This document shows positions 8,798 to 17,163 of a stretch of 32,912 nt of DNA, one piece after another. A program made the translations under genes and the position numbers. A model generated the notes under the pieces. The model saw only the letters and a list, made by a program, of their open reading frames with translations, was not told the origin of the DNA and searched no databases. Position 1 is the first letter of the stretch; every line of letters begins with the position of its first letter. The stretch is from an uncultured Tolumonas sp. (lineage in GTDB: Bacteria > Pseudomonadota > Gammaproteobacteria > Enterobacterales > Aeromonadaceae): contig CALMKU010000022.1 in NCBI GenBank assembly GCA_937866945.1, positions 1-32,912 of the forward strand. Reading direction: 5' to 3'.

Positions 8798-9586
8798 TTA
8801 CTCCTTCTGTGTTCCGGCTATTTGTTTCACTGCCCGCCCGCGGGGGCCGTGGAAATAGTCTTGTATCCAGGGATCATCCATTGCTGCGACAGCCTCAAGT
8901 GTGTCGGTAATCAGCACCCGTTTTTGTGCCAGTACGGCCACGCGGTCGCAGATGGTATAAAGCGTATCGAGATCATGAGTAACCAAAAAAACAGTAAACC
9001 CCAATGCATCGCGTAAAGTGAGGATCAGTTGATCGAATGCAGCCGCACTGATCGGGTCTAAGCCGGCTGTCGGCTCATCAAGAAACAAAATTTCAGGATC
9101 AAGCGCTAACGCGCGCGCCAATGCAGCACGTTTAATCATGCCACCGGATAATTCATCAGGATATTTTCTGTAAGCATCTGGCGCTAATCCAACCAGTGAC
9201 AATTTCATTCTGGCTAAATGTTCCGCATCGATCCGGTTAAGGCTTGTATGTTCAATCAGCGGCAGGGCGGTATTTTCTAGCACCGTGAGCGAAGTAAATA
9301 AGGCACCTTGCTGAAATAAAATGCCAAAGCGTTGCTCTAACTGTGACCGACGCTCTGCAGAAAGTGTATTCAATTGTTCGCTGAAGAGCTGAATATCACC
9401 GGCATCAGGGTTGTGCAGACCTACAATGCTACGCAGCAGCACCGATTTTCCGGTGCCGGAACCACCAACCACCCCCAGTATTTCACCGCGGCAAACATCC
9501 AGATCGAGATTTTCATGCACAATCTGGTTGCCAAAGCGGTTAAGTAAGCCGCGAACCTGAATAAGCGGTTGTTCTGTTTTTGTCAC
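8798..9586 (-). CDS. MlaF-type ABC transporter ATP-binding protein
   Basis: This 262-residue cytoplasmic ATPase should power the adjacent MlaE-type permease. Walker A is GGSGTGKS (41-48), and the Q-loop follows in FQQGALF (about 91-97). The signature is LSGGM (146-150), Walker B ends in ILFLDE (166-171), and the switch His is in LVTHD (204). The LSGGM signature and the FQQGALF Q-loop are typical of MlaF/Mkl ATPases and separate it from the LolD-type ATPase two genes upstream. It overlaps the permease gene by 4 bp (ATGA) and precedes the MCE gene, so translation is probably coupled. The C-terminal extension after the switch region (PWIQDYFHGPRG) is like MlaF. Confidence 0.92.
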   Translation of the reverse strand: MTKTEQPLIQVRGLLNRFGNQIVHENLDLDVCRGEILGVVGGSGTGKSVLLRSIVGLHNPDAGDIQLFSEQLNTLSAERRSQLEQRFGILFQQGALFTSLTVLENTALPLIEHTSLNRIDAEHLARMKLSLVGLAPDAYRKYPDELSGGMIKRAALARALALDPEILFLDEPTAGLDPISAAAFDQLILTLRDALGFTVFLVTHDLDTLYTICDRVAVLAQKRVLITDTLEAVAAMDDPWIQDYFHGPRGRAVKQIAGTQKE

Positions 9587-10749
9587 CAGCTCATCTCCAT
9601 AAAGAATAGTGCTGCAAGTGCATCTAATAGGATCACCATAAAGATAGATTGAACGACGCTGGATATTGTGTGCTCACCGACAGATTGCGCACTGCCGCCG
9701 ACTTTAAATCCTTCCAGACAGCCGATCACCGCCACAATGAAGGCAAATACCGGTGCTTTACCTATTCCGACCAGGAAATGATTCAGACTGATATCGCGCT
9801 GTAAAATAGTTAGGAATAGGGTCGGGGAGATATCTAATGTGAGTGAGCAAACTACGGCGCCACCCAACATGCCGCAACACATCGCAATAAAGGTGAGAAT
9901 TGGCAGACTGATCAACATCGCTAATACACGGGGAAGCACCAGCAGTTCAATGGGATTTAACCCCAAAGCGCGTATTGCATCGATCTCTTCGTTAGCTTTC
10001 ATCGAGCCAATCTGTGCCGTAAACGCACTGGCGGTCCGTCCGGCCATCAATATGGCGGTTAGCAACACACCAAATTCTCGCAGAAAAGCGAAAGCCACTA
10101 AATTCACGGTATAAATGCTGGCCCCGAAATTAGTTAATACCGTTGCGCCAAGAAAAGCGACAACCGCTCCCACTAAAAAAGTGAGCAGGGAAATAATCGG
10201 GATCGCGTTAAAGCCGGTTTGTTCAATATGGGCGATTAATGAGGTGATGCGCCAGCATCGGGGTCTTAAAACGGTTTTGATGAGCGTTTCAACGGTGAGC
10301 CCTATAAAACCCAGCAGGTCAATTTGCTGCTTGCCTATTTGTTCTGTTGTTTTACCGATGCGAGCTAATAGGTCATTAATTATCGAATTTCTGGGCACAG
10401 TCTCTTTATCTGTCATCGCATCTAACGCACGTGCTACACACTGTAACAACGCTAAACGTTCGGCAGACAGCGGGGCATTATTTTCCGTCAACTGTAGTAG
10501 ACGAGTTGGCCCGATGAGTTCGATTATCAATGTGGCACCGGCTGTATCCAGTACACCAAGATCATCCCAACTGATTTGCACATTGTCATTGAGTTGGTTG
10601 TGATGAAGCGCGATCTGTTCCTGTAAAATTGTATAGTGAGGAAGTGTCCAGTCACCACTAATACGCAGTAACGAAGAGAGTGTGCCTTGCTGTAAAGACA
10701 GAGCGCCGGGTGAGTGAGATAGCATTGAACTTGAGTTTTCTCTCATCAT
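9583..10749 (-). CDS. MlaE-type ABC permease fused to an N-terminal STAS domain
   Basis: This 388-residue protein has a STAS-like domain at about residues 25-115 (VQISWDDLGVLDTAGATLIIEL). An MlaE/DUF140 permease domain with about five membrane helices follows, at about 150-385. In E. coli the STAS partner MlaB is a separate protein; here it appears fused to the permease, as in some other bacteria. Permease features include FLREFGVLLTAILMAGRTASAFTAQIGSMKANEEIDAIRALGLNP, in which the E-I-D-A helix contacts the ATPase. The start ATG overlaps the stop of the LolD-type gene (ATGA). It likely works with the MlaF-type ATPase and the MCE protein to move phospholipid or similar lipids. Direction of transport is not predictable. 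Confidence 0.9.
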   Translation of the reverse strand: MMRENSSSMLSHSPGALSLQQGTLSSLLRISGDWTLPHYTILQEQIALHHNQLNDNVQISWDDLGVLDTAGATLIIELIGPTRLLQLTENNAPLSAERLALLQCVARALDAMTDKETVPRNSIINDLLARIGKTTEQIGKQQIDLLGFIGLTVETLIKTVLRPRCWRITSLIAHIEQTGFNAIPIISLLTFLVGAVVAFLGATVLTNFGASIYTVNLVAFAFLREFGVLLTAILMAGRTASAFTAQIGSMKANEEIDAIRALGLNPIELLVLPRVLAMLISLPILTFIAMCCGMLGGAVVCSLTLDISPTLFLTILQRDISLNHFLVGIGKAPVFAFIVAVIGCLEGFKVGGSAQSVGEHTISSVVQSIFMVILLDALAALFFMEMSW

Positions 10750-11420
10750 GGCACCAATCGTCCATCGACTAAATGGATCTGCCGATCAGCCACTTTGGCA
10801 AATTCAGCATCGTGTGTAACGGCGATAATTGCACACTGATGATTTTGGGTCAGGTCATGCAATATAGTGCGGACGTTCTCGCTGGATTTGGTATCTAAAG
10901 CGCCCGTAGGTTCATCGGCCAAAATCAACACCGGATCATTCGCGAGTGCCCGGGCAATCGCTACGCTCTGTCGTTGCCCGCCGGAAAGCTGGCTGGGCAA
11001 TTTGTGCTGGTGGTCTTGCATGTCCAGATTTTCCAGCAACTGGCTCGCTTTCTGTTTTGCCTGTAGTTCAGAAAGCTGACCCAATTTTCGCATCGGTAAC
11101 ATCACATTTTCCAGCGAAGAGAATTCTGCCAGCAGGAAATGAAACTGAAATACAAAACCAATTCGCTGCAGCCGGATCCGTGCCAGTTGGTTATCACTAA
11201 ATTGGCTGGTTTCTTCTTCATCTAACCATAATTTGCCGGAAGTGGGCGAATCCAGCAGACCTAGCAGATAAAGCAGTGACGACTTACCTGAGCCGGAAGG
11301 GCCCATGATCGCCACGAACTCGCTTTGCCCAATCGTAATATCAATGTCTTGCACCAGCGTTACTGGTATTTCATTGGGTAAGATCCGGGTTAGTTTTTCC
11401 GTGCGCAGGACGTTTTTCAT
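10746..11420 (-). CDS. LolD/MacB-type ABC transporter ATP-binding protein
   Basis: This 224-residue ATPase is of the LolD/MacB/FtsE class, which powers mechanotransmission-type permeases rather than classical transport. Walker A is GPSGSGKS (40-47), the signature is LSGGQ (145-149), and Walker B ends in LILADE (165-170), followed by PTGALD, typical for this class. The Q-loop is [29 protein letters not shown] is LolD-like. It sits between the FtsX-type permease gene and the STAS-MlaE gene, overlapping both by 4 bp. It presumably forms a dimer with the adjacent LolC/E-type permease. The chromosome's housekeeping lolCDE genes would be expected elsewhere, so this is probably a paralogue. Confidence 0.9.
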   Translation of the reverse strand: MKNVLRTEKLTRILPNEIPVTLVQDIDITIGQSEFVAIMGPSGSGKSSLLYLLGLLDSPTSGKLWLDEEETSQFSDNQLARIRLQRIGFVFQFHFLLAEFSSLENVMLPMRKLGQLSELQAKQKASQLLENLDMQDHQHKLPSQLSGGQRQSVAIARALANDPVLILADEPTGALDTKSSENVRTILHDLTQNHQCAIIAVTHDAEFAKVADRQIHLVDGRLVP

Positions 11421-12661
11421 TCGGCACCCCGCAGAATATCGACAGGCCGAACGCGCCCACCTTTACGTGCGGGTAACCAGGCTGCAAATAAAGCCGACAG
11501 CATCGCAAAGGCAATGGCGATCAAGATCTGGTCAGTGCTCCAATCAATGGGTAAGAACGCACTGGTGGTATTGAACGGACTTTTAATTGCAATACGACTT
11601 AAGCCATACATTAATGTTAAGCCGACTGCCGAACCGGAAATGCTGCCGATCAAACCCAAAATCGCGCCTTCAATCAGAAATATCCGCTCAATATCGCGGG
11701 CCTCAAAACCGATCGATTTCAAAATGGCGATATCTTTGGTTTTTTCCAGCACGACGGTAGAAATAACGTTATAAATGCCGAATGAAGCAACGAGTAAGAT
11801 AGCGCTGACCACACTATACATGATCAAGTTGCGGATCAGCACCAGATTCATCAGATCCTGACTGGCTTCCTGCCACGACTGGGTTTTATAACCGAGTTCC
11901 CGTTCAATTTGATGGGCAACCACCGCGGATTGCTGTGGGTCTTGCAGTTTTAAGATAAACCGATTGGCGACATTCGGGCGCTCTAACAGGTTTTGTACCC
12001 GGTTTAATAATGCAAAGGTCTGTGATTCATCATAATTAGTGGTACCGGTATTAAATAACCCGACAATTTTCATCAGATGTATCGTCCCGGATGGCGATGT
12101 GATGGACAGTTTGTCACCCATTTTAAGTTGGAATTTATCAGCCAGACCGACACCGATAATGATGCCACTGGGGTTCGCTGACAGACTATCGAGCGAGCCA
12201 GTCACGAAATAATCTTCTATCCGGCTGACATTTTTCATCTGCTCTGGCTTTACGCCCGTAATGGAAACGCCGCGTGTCATGCCAGCAAATGACGCGATCA
12301 CTTGCCCTTGTAACACTGCCGCAATTTGCAAATCAGTACGACGAGCAATCAACGCCAATTTCTCTTTATATTGGCGGATGCCACGTAACTCGGTTCGTGG
12401 CTTCATGCCATGAATATCGGCGATAGCAGAAGGGAAGGCGATTTGGACCGGTTGCTGACGTGGATTTCGATATTCGTCATATACGGTGACATGCGGTGAA
12501 TTATCGACTAAACGTTGCATAAAATCGTTTTCTGAACCGCGCATCATGGCTGAAATCGCGAGGAAAAATGAGACACCTAAGGTAATGCCAAGCACAGAGA
12601 CAATGGTTTGCCGCCGCCGCGATAATAAGTGGCTGATCGCGATTGAGGCGGCAAGGCTCAT
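11417..12661 (-). CDS. LolC/E-type (FtsX family) ABC permease
   Basis: This 414-residue inner-membrane protein has the layout of LolC/LolE and MacB-like permeases. A first membrane helix (about 18-40) is followed by a large periplasmic domain (about 41-270), then three C-terminal helices (about 280-305, 332-358 and 375-398). Family signatures include the N-terminal AISHLLSRRRQTIVSVLGITLGV, DIAILKSIGFEARDIERIFLIEG before the third helix, and a C-terminal WLPARKGGRVRPVDILRG. Length equals that of LolC/LolE rather than MacB, and the ATPase is a separate subunit. It overlaps both neighbours by 4 bp. With the HlyD-like adaptor next door it could extrude a lipidated or hydrophobic substrate from the inner-membrane outer leaflet. 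That is inference. Confidence 0.9.
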   Translation of the reverse strand: MSLAASIAISHLLSRRRQTIVSVLGITLGVSFFLAISAMMRGSENDFMQRLVDNSPHVTVYDEYRNPRQQPVQIAFPSAIADIHGMKPRTELRGIRQYKEKLALIARRTDLQIAAVLQGQVIASFAGMTRGVSITGVKPEQMKNVSRIEDYFVTGSLDSLSANPSGIIIGVGLADKFQLKMGDKLSITSPSGTIHLMKIVGLFNTGTTNYDESQTFALLNRVQNLLERPNVANRFILKLQDPQQSAVVAHQIERELGYKTQSWQEASQDLMNLVLIRNLIMYSVVSAILLVASFGIYNVISTVVLEKTKDIAILKSIGFEARDIERIFLIEGAILGLIGSISGSAVGLTLMYGLSRIAIKSPFNTTSAFLPIDWSTDQILIAIAFAMLSALFAAWLPARKGGRVRPVDILRGAE

Positions 12662-13683
12662 GATTGTGCTCCCGCTGTTTCCTGCAATGTGGCATTAACG
12701 GGCTGGTTTGGTTTTAAAGACAGTGGCGGGTCAACAATAAGTAGATCCTGCTCAGAAAGTCCTTCTGTTATTTCTGTTTTGTCCGCACTTTTTGCTCCGA
12801 TTTTCACCGGTTGCTGCACGGCTTTATCTGCTTTGAACAGCCAGACTGAGTTATTGATAAGCGCCGAGTTCGGGAGCAATAGCGCATTATCTCGCTGCGC
12901 CGTAATGATGTTGGCTTCTGCCGTCATGCCAATTAAAAACGGTAAGCTGGCTGGCAAGATGACCCGCACTCGATAACTGCGCGTGACTGCATCACCTTTC
13001 GGCGTGATATCGGAAACCGTGGCGTGGAATACCTGCCCTGAGAACGCATCGGTCGTGATCAACACCGGCTGGCCGGGTTTAACCGCAGGAATATCTTCTT
13101 CATCGACATCGACCACTAAACGCAGCTGCGCATTGGCTTTGCGAAGATAAAATACCGGCTGATTAACCGGAATGTAATCGCCGACTTCACCATCACGGCG
13201 GATGATTTCACCCTCAACCGGGCTTGATAAAGTCAGTGAATTGACCTGCACTTGCAAACGCTGGGTTACAGCTCTCGCTGCATCAGCATCGGTTCGCGCT
13301 TGTTCCAGTAGCTCGATACTCGTTGCACCGCGCTGATATAATTTTTCCATACGAAAAACATGTTGTTCAGCATTACGCTGACGAATGCGCATCTCCTGCA
13401 GGTTGGCTTGTAGCTCCGCATCATCAAACCGGGCGAGGGGCTGACCGGCGTGGACTTTCATATTTTCATCAGCCGTTAGTGCGACTAATCGAGCCGCACG
13501 TTCAGTCGCAATGCGGATCATAATGCTGGATTCCACCGTGCCGGTAGCATATACCGCCTCTATCGCCTGACCATGGCTGGGATGAGTAACGATGACTGAT
13601 GGCGGTTTTTGAAAGTAAAAGATACCTGCTGCTACAAATAGCAAAAGCACGAATAAACTTGCCACCTTGCGCCAGGTCAACAC
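12658..13683 (-). CDS. HlyD/MacA-type periplasmic adaptor (membrane fusion protein)
   Basis: This 341-residue protein has one N-terminal membrane anchor (about 8-26) and a periplasmic body of the RND/MacA adaptor type. The first lipoyl half is at about 55-90 (AARLVALTADENMKVHAGQPLARFD), a short helical hairpin at about 92-150, the second lipoyl half at about 150-185 (LSSPVEGEIIRRDGEVGDYI), then beta-barrel and membrane-proximal domains. The hairpin is short compared with MacA. It is the first gene of the operon and overlaps the permease gene by 4 bp. No outer-membrane factor is encoded in the window, so a TolC-like partner would come from elsewhere. The upstream 130-base gap to the divergent small-protein gene should hold the operon promoter; I see no convincing -35/-10 pair. 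Confidence 0.9.
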   Translation of the reverse strand: MLTWRKVASLFVLLLFVAAGIFYFQKPPSVIVTHPSHGQAIEAVYATGTVESSIMIRIATERAARLVALTADENMKVHAGQPLARFDDAELQANLQEMRIRQRNAEQHVFRMEKLYQRGATSIELLEQARTDADAARAVTQRLQVQVNSLTLSSPVEGEIIRRDGEVGDYIPVNQPVFYLRKANAQLRLVVDVDEEDIPAVKPGQPVLITTDAFSGQVFHATVSDITPKGDAVTRSYRVRVILPASLPFLIGMTAEANIITAQRDNALLLPNSALINNSVWLFKADKAVQQPVKIGAKSADKTEITEGLSEQDLLIVDPPLSLKPNQPVNATLQETAGAQS

Positions 13684-13859
13684 AGGCTTCCCCTGATTTC
13701 ATTCAAGTCTGAATTAAGTATAGATAGTGTTGATTTCTGTGTAGTGAGCTGGGCAGTGATCATTAAAATTAGAAATTGTTAATTTAAGTAAACTATACTT
13801 ATTAGTGAACATTCACCTGAATGCGAACATCGCTTCTTCGTAAAACAGAGGAATCCAAA

Positions 13860-14272
13860 ATGCCATCTAATATGTTGATTAAATCTGCATTGTTCGGTCT
13901 GGTATTGCTCCCGTTTTTAAGTCTGGCTGCAGAAAAAGCAACACCGGCAGTACCTGCTACGCCTGCCATGCCTGCGACACCGGCGGTTCCTGCCGAAAAA
14001 GAAACTATCTTTGGATCGCAATTAATGACCGCTGAAGAGCGAACTGCTTCCGCACACAAATGCAAAATGCCACCACCGAAGAGGATCGTCAGAAAATCCG
14101 TCTTGAACACCGCACTCTGATGCTGGAACGCGCCAAAGCTAAAGGCGTTACTTTATCCGATACTCCGATGATGAATGGGCAAGGTATGGGAAATGGTAAA
14201 GCGACTGGTATGGGGATGGGTGGCGGAATGATGAATAACAACGGTAAAGGATCTGGAAAAGCTAAGAACTAA
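13860..14272 (+). pseudogene. Small secreted protein gene with an apparent one-base frameshift
   Basis: Two overlapping frames together spell one periplasmic protein of about 137 residues. The first frame starts at an ATG with AGAGG 8 bases upstream. It encodes a signal peptide (MPSNMLIKSALFGLVLLPF then SLAAEKA), a Pro/Ala/Val repeat (TPAVPATPAMPATPAVPA), and IFGSQLMTAEERTA. It then goes off-family and stops at 14120. Adding one base between 14049 and 14050 (TTCC to, for example, TTACC) would read ERTAYRTQMQNATTEEDRQKI and join the second frame, which continues with LEHRTLMLERAKAKGVTL and a Met/Gly/Asn-rich tail to 14272. The pattern GSQLMT..ER..YR..M..A...E.R...R.EH...M..RAK..GV.L is known from small periplasmic proteins of unknown role. 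Whether this is a real mutation, a sequencing error or a recoding site is unresolved. Confidence 0.7.
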
Positions 14273-14300
14273 CAGAATCAAGGCCGAGAGTATAAGAACA

Positions 14301-14338
14301 ATCCGAAGTCAGACCAGTGGTCGGCTTCGGATTTTTTA
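14301..14338 (+). terminator. Rho-independent terminator after the small secreted protein gene
   Basis: ATCCGAAG pairs with CTTCGGAT around an inner GACC/GGTC stem. A T-rich tract follows, about 28 bases after the end of the small-protein gene. Confidence 0.8.
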
Positions 14339-14479
14339 TTGATAACTAAAATCAAAAAACCGCTCCTTTCCTGCCCGCGCAATGTTGTATGATGAGATCA
14401 AGATCAAATCTGGTCGTTTTTTTCGGCTGGCAGTTTCACTTTATTATTTAGCTATAAAACGCTGAGGTATAAGGACATT

Positions 14480-15565
14480 ATGAAGAAAGTGTACAATTTC
14501 TGTGCTGGTCCGGCTATGTTGCCGGTGGAAGTGATGCAGCAAGCACAAAGCGAATTCATTGATTTCGCAGGTTTAGGTGTTTCTGTGATGGAACTTTCCC
14601 ACCGTGGCAAGGAATACATGGTGCTGGCAGCGGAAGCTGAGCAAGATCTGCGTGATCTGCTGAACGTACCGGATAACTATAAAGTATTGTTCATGCATGG
14701 CGGTGGTCGTGGCCAGTTTGCAGCGGTTCCATTGAATCTGCTGGGTGGCGATAATAAAAAAGCGGATTACCTGATCTCTGGCGTATGGTCTAAAGCGGCA
14801 CTAACCGAAGCACATAAATATGCTGATGCAGTTGCGGTGGCGGGTGTACAAAAAGACGAACAGGGTCGTTTTACGCTGATCGAAAAACCACAGTTCCGTG
14901 CAGATGCAGCTTATGTTCACTACTGTCCGAATGAAACCATTGAAGGCATCGAAATGTTCGATATACCTGATACTGGTGATATTCCTTTGGTGGCAGACCT
15001 TTCTTCTACTATTCTTTCTCGCCCGATCGATGTTTCTAAGTTCGGCATTATCTATGCTGGCGCACAAAAGAATATCGGCCCTTCTGGTCTGTGTATTGCC
15101 ATTGTTCGTGACGACTTATTGAATCAAGCTCGTGCAGATGTGCCAGCTATTTTTGATTACAAACTGACTGCTGAAAACGACTCCATGTTCAACACGCCGC
15201 CAACTTATGCATGGTATCTGGCGGGTTTGGTGTTCAAATGGCTGAAACGTATTGGTGGCTTAGAAGCCATGAATAAGCTGAATCAAGAAAAGGCTGATTA
15301 TCTGTATAACTACATTGATAACAGCACTTTCTACAGCAATAACGTTGATCCAAAATGCCGTTCACGCATGAACGTTGCTTTCCATCTGGCTAATCCAGAA
15401 TTGGACGCAGCATTCCTGACTGAATCGAAAGCGGCTGGTTTGATGGCGCTGAAAGGTCATCGTATCGCAGGTGGTATGCGTGCGAGTATCTACAATGCAA
15501 TGCCGCTGGAAGGTGTTAAAGCTCTGGTTAGCTTTATGGACGATTTTGCTAAGAAACGCGCTTAA
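14480..15565 (+). CDS. serC: Phosphoserine aminotransferase
   Basis: SerC is the PLP enzyme that makes O-phospho-L-serine from 3-phosphohydroxypyruvate and glutamate, step two of serine synthesis. It also acts in pyridoxal phosphate synthesis. The 361-residue length is normal for the family. The N-terminus [17 protein letters not shown] is diagnostic. [17 protein letters not shown] forms the phosphate-binding region, and the PLP lysine is K197 in [17 protein letters not shown] lies a few bases before the ATG. aroA follows on the same strand as in E. coli, but a terminator-like hairpin sits between them. serA, the preceding pathway step, is encoded nearby on the other strand. Confidence 0.98.
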   Translation: MKKVYNFCAGPAMLPVEVMQQAQSEFIDFAGLGVSVMELSHRGKEYMVLAAEAEQDLRDLLNVPDNYKVLFMHGGGRGQFAAVPLNLLGGDNKKADYLISGVWSKAALTEAHKYADAVAVAGVQKDEQGRFTLIEKPQFRADAAYVHYCPNETIEGIEMFDIPDTGDIPLVADLSSTILSRPIDVSKFGIIYAGAQKNIGPSGLCIAIVRDDLLNQARADVPAIFDYKLTAENDSMFNTPPTYAWYLAGLVFKWLKRIGGLEAMNKLNQEKADYLYNYIDNSTFYSNNVDPKCRSRMNVAFHLANPELDAAFLTESKAAGLMALKGHRIAGGMRASIYNAMPLEGVKALVSFMDDFAKKRA

Positions 15566-15641
15566 GCAACAAATCAGTCTGAAATCTGGTGTGATTTAAG
15601 ACGGCGTTCCTCCGCGCCGCGGTGTAAAATAAAAGAAGAGG

Positions 15642-15671
15642 ATAACGCCGGATTATCCGGCGTTATTTTTA
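15642..15671 (+). terminator. Terminator-like hairpin between serC and aroA
   Basis: ATAACGCCGGA pairs perfectly with TCCGGCGTTAT around a 3-nt loop and is followed by five T residues. It starts 77 bases after the serC stop and ends about 66 bases before the aroA start. It should end or reduce read-through from serC into aroA. Confidence 0.85.
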
Positions 15672-15736
15672 TGCGGAATGCATGAGCGTTGCTCATTGCC
15701 CGAACAATAAGAATTTTTCGTTGTAACAGGAATATT

Positions 15737-17020
15737 ATGAAAACCCTGACTCTGGAACCGATTGCGCGCGTTGAAGGGACGGTTAACCTGCCTGGATCCA
15801 AGAGCGTTTCCAATCGTGCATTATTGCTGGCGGCATTGGCTCATGGAACGACCCGCCTGACTAATTTGCTGGATAGCGATGATATCCGCCATATGCTGAA
15901 CGCCCTGAAAACATTGGGTGTCAAATATGAGCTTTCTGCAGATAAAACGGCCTGTACCGTGCATGGCTTAGGTCGTTCATTTTCTTCGACAGAACCTGTT
16001 AGTTTATTTCTGGGAAATGCGGGTACAGCAATGCGCCCTTTATGTGCCGCACTTTGCCTGAGTAATGGTGAGTTTACGCTGACTGGTGAACTTCGAATGG
16101 AAGAGCGCCCAATTGCTCATCTGGTTGATGCATTACGTCAGGCTGGCGCGCATATTCATTACCTGAAAAAAGAAGGTTATCCGCCACTCACGATTGAAGG
16201 CAAAGGCCTGTGGGGTGGGGAAGTCGTTATTGACGGTTCCGTGTCGAGTCAATTCCTGACAGCATTCCTGATGGCTGCGCCGCTGGCCTCCGGTGATGTG
16301 CGCATTCGTATTCGTGGTGAACTGGTTTCTAAACCATACATCGATATTACGCTGCACATCATGAAACAGTTTGGTGTGACCGTAGAGCACGACAATTATC
16401 AGGTGTTCTATGTGCGCGGGAATCAGACTTATGTTTCTCCGGGTAAATTTTTGGTGGAAGGTGATGCCTCTTCTGCTTCTTATTTCCTCGCTGCTGGCGC
16501 GATTAAAGGCAAAGTACGCGTAACTGGTATTGGTAAAGACAGTATTCAGGGCGATATTCGTTTTGCTGACGTGCTGGAAAAAATGGGTGCGAAAATCACT
16601 TGGGGTGATGATTTCATCGAAGCGGAAAATGTAGGTGAGCTGCAAGCTGTTGATTTAGATCTGAATCAGATCCCTGATGCAGCGATGACAATTGCGACTG
16701 CTGCCTTGTTCGCGAAAGGTAAAACAGCCATTCGTAATATCTATAACTGGCGTGTAAAAGAAACCGATCGTCTGAGTGCCATGACCACTGAGTTGCGTAA
16801 AGTCGGTGCGGAAGTAGTTGAAGGGCACGATTTCATTGAAATCACACCGACTGTAGAATTGAAACATGCGGCGATTGATACCTATAACGACCATCGTATC
16901 GCGATGTGTTTCTCGCTGGTGGCATTGAGTGATACACCGGTGACCATTAATGATCCGGGTTGTACTTCAAAAACCTTCCCAGATTATTTCACCAAGTTTG
17001 CCTCAGTATCTAAACACTGA
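15737..17020 (+). CDS. aroA: 5-enolpyruvylshikimate-3-phosphate synthase, class I
   Basis: AroA transfers enolpyruvyl from PEP to shikimate 3-phosphate, the sixth step of the shikimate pathway. I place the start at the ATG giving [14 protein letters not shown], because AGGA lies 5 bases before it and the family begins there; an upstream in-frame ATG would add 16 unlikely residues. The protein has 427 residues. Substrate-binding K22/S23/R27 are in PGSKSVSNR. The PEP loop [12 protein letters not shown] has G96, T97 and P101, the glyphosate-sensitive class I form. D314 (IPDAAMT) and E342 (RVKETDRL) are the expected catalytic residues. It follows serC, separated by a terminator-like hairpin. Confidence 0.98.
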   Translation: MKTLTLEPIARVEGTVNLPGSKSVSNRALLLAALAHGTTRLTNLLDSDDIRHMLNALKTLGVKYELSADKTACTVHGLGRSFSSTEPVSLFLGNAGTAMRPLCAALCLSNGEFTLTGELRMEERPIAHLVDALRQAGAHIHYLKKEGYPPLTIEGKGLWGGEVVIDGSVSSQFLTAFLMAAPLASGDVRIRIRGELVSKPYIDITLHIMKQFGVTVEHDNYQVFYVRGNQTYVSPGKFLVEGDASSASYFLAAGAIKGKVRVTGIGKDSIQGDIRFADVLEKMGAKITWGDDFIEAENVGELQAVDLDLNQIPDAAMTIATAALFAKGKTAIRNIYNWRVKETDRLSAMTTELRKVGAEVVEGHDFIEITPTVELKHAAIDTYNDHRIAMCFSLVALSDTPVTINDPGCTSKTFPDYFTKFASVSKH

Positions 17021-17031
17021 TCCTGAAATAT

Positions 17032-17070
17032 AAAAAAGGCTGCCTATCACTCTTGGGGCAGCCTTTTTTT
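17032..17070 (+). terminator. Rho-independent terminator after aroA
   Basis: AAAAAAGGCTGCC pairs with GGCAGCCTTTTTT. A strong GC stem flanked by A and T tracts makes it usable in both directions. Confidence 0.92.
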
Positions 17071-17098
17071 ATAGTCGTTATATTGCAAATTACTGCTA

Positions 17099-17128
17099 AT
17101 AAAAAAGCCTGATATTGAGTCAGGCTTT
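17099..17128 (-). terminator. Rho-independent terminator after serA
   Basis: Read on the minus strand, AGCCTGA pairs with TCAGGCT and is followed by six or more T residues. It lies 36 bases beyond the serA stop codon. Confidence 0.88.
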
Positions 17129-17163
17129 CAATTAACTGCTTTTAAGGCAGCTATAACAGCAAA

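Noticed and set aside
14030-14070. Programmed frameshift signal in the small secreted protein gene
   Set aside because: I see no slippery heptamer, internal Shine-Dalgarno sequence or downstream hairpin. A plain one-base loss explains the pattern better.
15689-15736. Upstream in-frame start for aroA
   Set aside because: The 16 extra residues are not seen in the family, and AGGA directly precedes the downstream ATG.
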